Shown one piece after another: positions 6,660 through 11,186 of a stretch of DNA of 11,186 nucleotides. The notes under the pieces are model-generated. The model had not been told where the DNA came from, searched no databases, and saw nothing but the letters and a program-made list of their open reading frames with translations. Within the stretch, counting starts at the first letter, position 1. Each line of letters begins with the position of its first letter. A program made the translations under genes and the position numbers. Source of the DNA: an uncultured Angelakisella sp. (GTDB taxonomy: Bacteria > Bacillota > Clostridia > Oscillospirales > Ruminococcaceae); assembly GCA_910585535.1 (NCBI GenBank), contig CAJUFK010000111.1, positions 1-11,186 of the forward strand. The letters are read 5' to 3'.

Positions 6660-7157
6660 ATGACCAGTGAAGCTATCGCAGCAAAATTCGATGGGCAGCA
6701 GCTGTTTGCCATCGTTGAGACAAAAATTGAAAAGTACCCCTACGCCGAAGAAAATGACGAGTATATGCCGGATTTCCTCCGTGTTTACAGCGAAAGCACC
6801 GACATCGACTATGACCCCAATGAGGATATGACCTTTGATTCCTGGGAGAGGCTGGTTCAGAAGGTGTATGAAGGCCGCCAGGAACAGCCGCCCGTGCCGG
6901 TCCGTTCCTTTGACGAACTGCTTGGCCAGGAGATGGACGGGCAGGAGGGCGAGAAGGTCCTCATTGACGGTGTGGAGAGCTACCTCTACTGCTACGGCCT
7001 GGAGAGCGCAAATCTCTACTGGGTCCGAGAGGTTCCGGTGTATGCCGCCTTCTGTGCGACCCGGCAGGAGGCGGAAAAGCTGCTGGAGGAAAACCGCGAT
7101 CAGCTGCGGGATCCCAAAGTCCAGCCCATTCTTCTGGGGAAGCTGCTGGAACGATAA
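6660..7157 (+). CDS. small acidic orphan protein (165 aa)
   Basis: I do not recognise the family. The protein has 36 Asp/Glu against 17 Lys/Arg (net about -19). The charge is concentrated in the first 60 residues (16 acidic, 4 basic), for example AEENDEYMPDF and STDIDYDPNEDMTFD. There is no signal peptide, membrane segment or cysteine motif. The C-terminal half (about 100-165) looks folded, with alternating hydrophobic and charged residues and a final amphipathic helix. A start with consensus ribosome-binding site and its own extended -10 promoter supports a real gene. It ends at a strong bidirectional terminator facing the recombinase gene. Small acidic proteins on mobile elements include DNA mimics (anti-restriction), antitoxins and immunity proteins, but nothing here decides between these. 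Confidence 0.75.
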   Translation: MTSEAIAAKFDGQQLFAIVETKIEKYPYAEENDEYMPDFLRVYSESTDIDYDPNEDMTFDSWERLVQKVYEGRQEQPPVPVRSFDELLGQEMDGQEGEKVLIDGVESYLYCYGLESANLYWVREVPVYAAFCATRQEAEKLLEENRDQLRDPKVQPILLGKLLER

Positions 7158-7174
7158 TTCTATCTATGGCATAG

Positions 7175-7213
7175 AAAAAGGGACAGTCCATTTTATTGGG
7201 CTGTCCCTTTTTT
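7175..7213. terminator. bidirectional terminator between convergent genes
   Basis: AAAAAGGGACAG (7175-7186) pairs with CTGTCCCTTTTT (7201-7212), and the stem continues inward with one wobble pair (7187-7190 with 7197-7200) around the loop TTTTAT. The 16-bp stem has a T run on the plus strand and, through the A run, one on the minus strand. It therefore serves both the acidic orphan (+) and the recombinase (-), whose stop codon lies at 7215-7213. Confidence 0.92.
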
Positions 7214-8070
7214 CATAGGCTGTTAGCCTTCTCCTTCATCTTCTGCACAGAGGGATTGGTATAGCGCAGGGTAGTGCGGACATTGGCGTGTCCCGCCTGA
7301 TTGGCCAGCTCGGCGATGGTATAGGCGCCGGTTTCCAGCGCATGGGAACAGAAGAAATGCCGTAAGGTGTGTGGGGTGATAGACCGGGAGTATAGGGTGC
7401 AGATCTGGTTGACCCGGCTCCGGTGCAGCTTGGGCGCCTGGCGGCTCACGAACAGATACGGGCTGTCTGCGTAACGCTGCCGGTTTCGTACCGGAAGGTA
7501 TTCCCGAACCGCGTGGACCACCTTATCCCCCAGATAGACGATTCGCTTCTTCCCGCCCTTTCCCTGTCGAACGGCAAGCTCCCGACTGGTGAGATCGACA
7601 TCCGCCAGCAGAAGTCCCACCATTTCGCTGTCCCGCAGCCCCGCATAGGCAAGCAGCGTCACCATAGCGTAGTCCCGTTGGCAGAGATCCTTCCCGGAGG
7701 CCAGGATCGCCTGCCGGAAGGCGTCTACCTCTGCCTGGCTGACGGTGCTGGGGCTGGCATAACTCGTCTGCACAGGGATATAGTCCATCTCCCGGTCGAT
7801 GACCAGCTGCTCCTGCCGGCCGGAAGCAACCAGGAACCGGTTGTAGCTCATCAGGGCGGCCAGCCGGGCGTTGACCGACTCCTCCTTCAGCTTGCGGATA
7901 TGGATGAGGTAGGATTTATAGTCCAAAATATTGGGGCGGTACAGTTGGGTCATTTCAAGGCCGAAGCTGTCCTGATACCATTTCCGGTATCCCTCCACCG
8001 CCAGCAGGTAGGTTTCGATGGTATTGGGCGAGCGCCCAAGGGATTCCAAATAGTGCCGGTATTCTTCCAT
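7213..8070 (-). CDS. compact tyrosine recombinase / integrase, XerC/D- or TnpI-like (285 aa)
   Basis: This enzyme performs site-specific strand exchange through a covalent 3'-phosphotyrosine. All catalytic positions are present: R146 (AGLRDSE), K171 (QGKGGKK), H234 and R237 (PHTLRH), H261 (GHANVRTT) and nucleophile Y270 (LRYTN). Residues 1-100 form a SAM-like core-binding domain (SPNTIETYLLAVEGYRKW). At 285 aa it lacks the extra N-terminal arm-binding domain of lambda/Tn916-type integrases and is the size of XerC/XerD or Tn4430 TnpI. The start is ATG at 8070 because GGAGG lies 8 nt upstream on the minus strand; the open frame reaches further (to 8325) only as overlap with the divergent ATPase gene. 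It is divergent from the ATPase_2-type gene across 124 bp and convergent with the acidic orphan. It probably mobilises or resolves the element carrying these genes. Confidence 0.93.
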   Translation of the reverse strand: MEEYRHYLESLGRSPNTIETYLLAVEGYRKWYQDSFGLEMTQLYRPNILDYKSYLIHIRKLKEESVNARLAALMSYNRFLVASGRQEQLVIDREMDYIPVQTSYASPSTVSQAEVDAFRQAILASGKDLCQRDYAMVTLLAYAGLRDSEMVGLLLADVDLTSRELAVRQGKGGKKRIVYLGDKVVHAVREYLPVRNRQRYADSPYLFVSRQAPKLHRSRVNQICTLYSRSITPHTLRHFFCSHALETGAYTIAELANQAGHANVRTTLRYTNPSVQKMKEKANSL

Positions 8071-8194
8071 GTGCTTTTCCTCCAGATGGTCTTTTTCTAT
8101 CCATAGGAGGAAAGAGGGGAATTTGCAACAGGTGAAGAAATTATACTTGAAATTATAATAATCTTGGGTATAATAAAAGAGAGGAGGTGATTTG
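8071..8194. promoter_or_regulatory. divergent AT-rich promoter region, possible recombinase site
   Basis: For the plus-strand ATPase gene, -35 TTGAAA (8147-8152), a 16-bp spacer and -10 TATAAT (8169-8174) are followed by GAGGAGGTGA (8181-8190), 4 nt before ATG 8195. For the minus-strand recombinase, TATAAT-like -10 boxes lie at 8145-8140 and 8157-8152, without a clear -35; its GGAGG site is at 8079-8085. The same stretch contains an inverted pair TTATAC (8141-8146) / GTATAA (8168-8173) and an imperfect direct repeat, CTTG-AAAT-TATAATAA then CTTG-GG-TATAATAA (from 8146 and 8163). Such repeats could be operator or recombinase core sites. Confidence 0.6.
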
Positions 8195-9583
8195 ATGCAG
8201 CCCTTTGTAGACAGAGAAAAGGAACTGGAATTTTTAGAACAGGAATACCGGCGGGAAGGTTCTTCTCTGGTTATCCTGTATGGCCGCCGCCGGGTGGGAA
8301 AAACGGCATTGGCCACCAAATTCATGGAGGGGAAACCAGCCCTCTATTTTCTGGTGACGGAAGAAAGCGAACAGCAGAACCGAAATGCCTTTAAGGATGC
8401 GGTTGCGGATTTTTGCGATAACGAGCTGCTAAAAAGCGCAAGTCTTCAGCAGTGGGAGCCGATTTTCAAAGCGCTCTGTGAGAAACCCTCCGACCAAAAG
8501 CTCCTGCTGATCCTGGATGAATTTCAGTACCTGGGGAAGTCTGATCCCGCCTTCCCCTCCGTTTTTCAAAAGATATGGGATACCTTTCTGAAACAGCAGC
8601 CTGTCATGGTGATCCTGTGCGGTTCGTTGATCTCCATGATGGAAAGCCAGACCTTATCCTATTCCAGCCCACTTTACGGGCGCAGAACAGGACAACTGAG
8701 GCTCCGGCAGATCCCCTTCTCCCATTATGGGCAGTTCTTCCCGGAAAAGTCCCATAAAGATTTGATCGAATACTATGCGGTCACTGGCGGTGTTCCCAAG
8801 TATATCGAGCTTTTCCATGATACCGGGGACATCTACACGGCGATCCAGGGCAGTATACTTTCCAAGTCCAGCTTTCTCTTTGACGAACCCAATTTTCTGC
8901 TCCAGCGGGAGGTTTCGGAAATCGGCAGCTATTTTTCCGTTATGAAGGCTATCGCCGCCGGCAATCAGAAGCTGGGAAAAATCGCCGGAGTCCTGGAAGT
9001 GAAACAGACGGGGCTGAGCAAATATCTGAAGACGCTTGTGGACCTGGACCTTTTGGAACGGGAGGTTCCTGTCACCGAGGAGAATCCGGAAAAGAGCAAG
9101 CGGGGCCTTTACAAGATCAAAGACAATTTTATGCTGTTCTGGTTTCGCTTTGTTTACCCCAATATGGGGCTGATCGAATCCGGGAACGAGCAGGCGGCTA
9201 TGAACCGCATCCGTGCCAACCTGGTGGATCATCATATCAGTTATATCTATGAGGATGTGTGCAGGGAGAAGATGTGGCAGTTGGCCGCGGCAGGACAATG
9301 GGACTTCCTTTTTGATAAGGTAGGCCGCTGGTGGAACGGCAATACGGAGATCGACCTGATCGCCTTGGACAGCCAGGGGGCAAATATCATTTTCGGCGAG
9401 TGCAAGTATTGGGAGGGCCCGGTAGGTGTCAATGTCCTGAATAGTCTGATGGAGAAAACGAAGGAGGTCGAGTGGAAACGAAACGGCCGGAAAGAGTATT
9501 TTGTTCTTTTTTCCATTAGCGGTTTCACAGAGGAGTTGGAGAAGCTGGCTGCCAGCCGGAAGGATATTCTTCTCCAAAGCTGA
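8195..9583 (+). CDS. P-loop ATPase of ATPase_2/DUF234 type with nuclease-like C-terminus (462 aa)
   Basis: Walker A is GRRRVGKT (30-37; K36, T37) and Walker B is LLLILDEF (103-110; D108, E109). The family stretch SSPLYGRRTGQL, then YYAVTGGVPKYIELF, identifies the archaeal-type ATPase_2 group. A winged-helix-like region (about 260-290, with KQTGLSKYLKTLVDLDLLERE) is followed by the DUF234-like C-terminus. There EIDLIALDSQGANIIFGECK provides E385, D387, E402 and K404, a D-x14-E-x-K arrangement as in PD-(D/E)XK folds. Physiological roles for this family are largely unknown. The start is ATG 8195 (consensus ribosome-binding site) rather than the adjoining TTG. It has its own promoter and diverges from the recombinase. 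It is only distantly comparable to the ATPase at 5078-6442: the domain plan is shared, the sequence is not obviously so. Confidence 0.88.
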   Translation: MQPFVDREKELEFLEQEYRREGSSLVILYGRRRVGKTALATKFMEGKPALYFLVTEESEQQNRNAFKDAVADFCDNELLKSASLQQWEPIFKALCEKPSDQKLLLILDEFQYLGKSDPAFPSVFQKIWDTFLKQQPVMVILCGSLISMMESQTLSYSSPLYGRRTGQLRLRQIPFSHYGQFFPEKSHKDLIEYYAVTGGVPKYIELFHDTGDIYTAIQGSILSKSSFLFDEPNFLLQREVSEIGSYFSVMKAIAAGNQKLGKIAGVLEVKQTGLSKYLKTLVDLDLLEREVPVTEENPEKSKRGLYKIKDNFMLFWFRFVYPNMGLIESGNEQAAMNRIRANLVDHHISYIYEDVCREKMWQLAAAGQWDFLFDKVGRWWNGNTEIDLIALDSQGANIIFGECKYWEGPVGVNVLNSLMEKTKEVEWKRNGRKEYFVLFSISGFTEELEKLAASRKDILLQS

Positions 9584-9594
9584 TAGCCGATTTA

Positions 9595-9704
9595 TTTATG
9601 TTGAACTCGTTTTTCCACAGAAATCCGCCATTTATGTTGAACTGGAAGGGGAAAACAGCGGAAAGCAAAGGGGCCAACTCAACATAAATAACCTTATGTT
9701 GAAC
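9595..9704. repeat. cluster of four TTATGTTGA repeats (three direct, one inverted)
   Basis: TTTATGTTGAACT occurs at 9595-9607 and again at 9631-9643, 36 bp apart start to start. TTATGTTGAAC occurs at 9694-9704, and the inverse, TCAACATAAA, at 9679-9688. The inverted copy and the last direct copy form a perfect 9-bp inverted repeat (9679-9687 with 9694-9702) around a 6-base loop. No other copy was found in the window. The cluster fills the 158-bp gap between the ATPase gene and the convergently oriented ABC permease gene. No T-rich terminator is visible. Terminal binding sites of a mobile element, a recombinase site or a regulator site are all possible. Confidence 0.85.
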
Positions 9705-9741
9705 CGGCTTGGCGAGCCTGTTCTGCCGTCCTCCATCTGCG

Positions 9742-10767
9742 CTAACCGCTTTTAGAGATCGGCTCACCCCTTTTCCCTTTGGTCGAAATCAAAATATACA
9801 GGGCAAACCAGGCGATGCCGTGAACGGCCAGAATCCCAACATCCTTCACCGCCGTCCCCAGCTTTCCGGCGGACAGTGCCATCATACCCTCAAAGGCGGG
9901 CTGGGACGGAAGGATATTGCAAAGGATAGCCAGCGGCCCGCTCACCCCGATTAGGGCGCATACAATGGGCACTGCAATAAACACCAGCATGATGATCTTG
10001 ATGTAAACCACGCCGATCATCAGCCCTTCGGAAAACCTGCCGATGAATAGCCCCATCAGTGCCGCCACAAAGGAGGACAGAAGGATCAGCGCCAGCATCG
10101 CCCCAATGTTTTGTCCGGTCAGCCGGAAGCAGATACAGGCCGTCACGATGGAGGACAGGCTCCCAAAGAGGAATCCTACCACAACCTTTTGCAAAATGTA
10201 CTGGCTTGGCGACATGGGCAGGATCTCGTTGACAAAGGCTACACCGTCCTCCTTTTCAGAGATAATGTTCATGGCGTTGAAGGTGCAGCCCATGAACATA
10301 GCCACGATCAGCACAGCGGGGATAAAGATGCCCTGAAGATTTTCCAGGATGTCCGGGCGGTCCAGCGTCCGGACTTCCACCTGGGCCGCCGCTTCCCGCC
10401 CCGCATAGAGGGCTGGGAGAGTGGCCGCTGCCTGCTGAAAAATATCCAGCTCATCCCCGCTGATGGCGGTTCCCAGGCTGTCCCCTTCCGCTGTCACGCC
10501 GATGACATTGGTGGACGGCTCGTTGATGGCGGCGGTCAGCTCCTCCCAGGTCCCATAAGCCGTTACTGGGCCGTACCGTTCCAGCCATGTGACCGTTTGA
10601 GGGGGCAGGTCGTTTTCCAGCACGCCGAAGTGCAGCTCTCCCAGGCTGGACATATCAATGGAGCCCATAAACCTTAGTGCCACGGCTACCAGGATGGGCA
10701 ATAGGAAGGTCATCAGGCAGAACTTATCCCGCAGAACGCTTTTTAGCTGATATTGTAAGCCTTTCAC
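9742..10767 (-). CDS. ABC-2 type transporter permease (341 aa)
   Basis: This is an integral membrane subunit of an ABC exporter. There is one N-terminal membrane segment (about 17-33) and a large extracytoplasmic domain (about 34-147), followed by five more membrane segments (about 148-168, 192-215, 222-243, 248-275 and 308-328). This is the six-span plan of ABC-2 permeases. The segment NIISEKEDGVAFVNEILPMS after the second span is typical of the family. The start is GTG 10767, because AGGAGG (10781-10776, minus strand) lies 8 nt upstream; the nearer ATG at 10774 is in another frame. It begins 3 bp after the end of the upstream permease gene, so the two are translated from one mRNA and probably form a heterodimeric pore. 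The partner ATPase is not in this window but would be expected beyond the right edge. The substrate is unknown. Confidence 0.88.
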   Translation of the reverse strand: MKGLQYQLKSVLRDKFCLMTFLLPILVAVALRFMGSIDMSSLGELHFGVLENDLPPQTVTWLERYGPVTAYGTWEELTAAINEPSTNVIGVTAEGDSLGTAISGDELDIFQQAAATLPALYAGREAAAQVEVRTLDRPDILENLQGIFIPAVLIVAMFMGCTFNAMNIISEKEDGVAFVNEILPMSPSQYILQKVVVGFLFGSLSSIVTACICFRLTGQNIGAMLALILLSSFVAALMGLFIGRFSEGLMIGVVYIKIIMLVFIAVPIVCALIGVSGPLAILCNILPSQPAFEGMMALSAGKLGTAVKDVGILAVHGIAWFALYILISTKGKRGEPISKSG

Positions 10768-10770
10768 TTT

Positions 10771-11186
10771 TCATCCCTCCTTTCCGATTTCCTGGCGGAA
10801 CGCAAGCTGTACCGCAAGGAACAGCAGGATAACTGCGGATATAGCTCCGGCATAATAGACCGGCGAAATGGCCGTCCCGAAGTAGGCATTTTTCAGGCCC
10901 ATATAGACATGGTAGAAGGGATGCCAGCCGATCCAGTCAAACTTTACCGATGTGTTGGCGGACAAAAAGACAGGCGTTGCGGCAAAAATGGCAATAACCA
11001 GATAGGCAAGGGTAAACTGCCGGAAATCCTTTAGGAGCAGGGCGCAAAGCAACCCCACCAGGGCCATCATCAGCGACAGAATAGCCGTTTGGAGCAGGAC
11101 AGTGGGGAGCACCGCTGCCCCATCCTGGGGTCCCACATTCAGTAGGGTGAGCAGCACAGCAAAGGCCAGATCGGAGAGCAGGAACA
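10771..11186 (-). CDS. ABC transporter permease, C-terminal part, runs off the window
   Basis: The frame is open to the window edge, so the N-terminus is missing. The GTG at 11157 is not a credible start, since no ribosome-binding site precedes it and hydrophobic coding sequence (FLLSDLAFAV) continues upstream. The visible ~138 residues contain about four membrane segments. They end in SPVYYAGAISAVILLFLAVQ plus a charged tail (RQEIGKEG), like the C-terminus of ABC-2 permeases. Its stop TGA (10773-10771) is 3 bp from the GTG of the next permease gene, and that gene's AGGAGG lies within its last codons. The pair therefore appears to be one operon encoding the two halves of an exporter. Confidence 0.85.
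   Translation of the reverse strand, partial: FLLSDLAFAVLLTLLNVGPQDGAAVLPTVLLQTAILSLMMALVGLLCALLLKDFRQFTLAYLVIAIFAATPVFLSANTSVKFDWIGWHPFYHVYMGLKNAYFGTAISPVYYAGAISAVILLFLAVQLAFRQEIGKEG

Noticed and set aside
7423..8106. 227-aa plus-strand frame opposite the recombinase
   Set aside because: The minus-strand frame has all six catalytic residues of a tyrosine recombinase; this one has no coherent domain.
8071..8325. 85-residue N-terminal extension of the recombinase
   Set aside because: The extension overlaps the divergent ATPase gene and its promoter, is compositionally unlike protein, and the ATG at 8070 has a good GGAGG site.
9595..9704. CRISPR array
   Set aside because: There are too few copies, the repeats are short (10-13 bp) with one inverted, and spacing is irregular with no cas genes nearby.
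11155..11157. GTG as start of the rightmost permease gene
   Set aside because: The frame stays open and hydrophobic up to the window edge and no ribosome-binding site precedes the GTG, so the gene is partial.

Overview
This window looks like accessory DNA from a mid-to-high-GC Firmicute of the gut Clostridia type (Oscillospiraceae/Lachnospiraceae-like). That placement is inferred from AGGAGG-type Shine-Dalgarno sites, sigma-A-like promoters in short AT-rich gaps, and protein families that often travel on integrative elements in these bacteria. No rRNA, tRNA or CRISPR array was seen.

Left part (1-5027, all plus strand): a DNA-metabolism module. It starts with a phage-like, probable ssDNA-binding-type protein (9-713), closed by a strong terminator hairpin. 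Next comes a divergent NAD-dependent DNA ligase, LigA (1088-3103). Its 5' end is duplicated in perfect tandem, 275 bp per copy (813-1087 and 1088-1362). The duplication leaves a truncated 92-residue N-terminal ligase ORF whose stop overlaps the start of the full-length ligase (ATGA). It also places an in-gene AGGAGG at Shine-Dalgarno distance from that start. Two genes follow: an uncharacterised domain fused to a LigA-type BRCT domain (3165-4025), and a YkgJ-type cysteine-cluster protein (4044-5027).

Middle part (5024-9583): four separately promoted genes. An AAA_14/DUF4143-like ATPase (5078-6442) and a small acidic orphan (6660-7157) lie on the plus strand. The acidic gene converges, through a bidirectional terminator, on a compact XerC/D- or TnpI-like tyrosine recombinase on the minus strand (7213-8070). 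From a shared AT-rich gap, a second P-loop ATPase of the ATPase_2/DUF234 type (8195-9583) diverges from the recombinase. Both ATPases end in a D-x(n)-E-x-K pattern resembling PD-(D/E)XK nuclease folds. The block resembles mobile cargo, but its function is unknown.

Right part (9584-11186): a 158-bp gap carries four copies of a TTATGTTGA-type repeat, three direct and one inverted. Beyond it two minus-strand ABC-2 transporter permease genes are transcribed toward the repeats; the outer one runs off the window. The repeats may mark an element boundary or a recombinase/regulator binding site.
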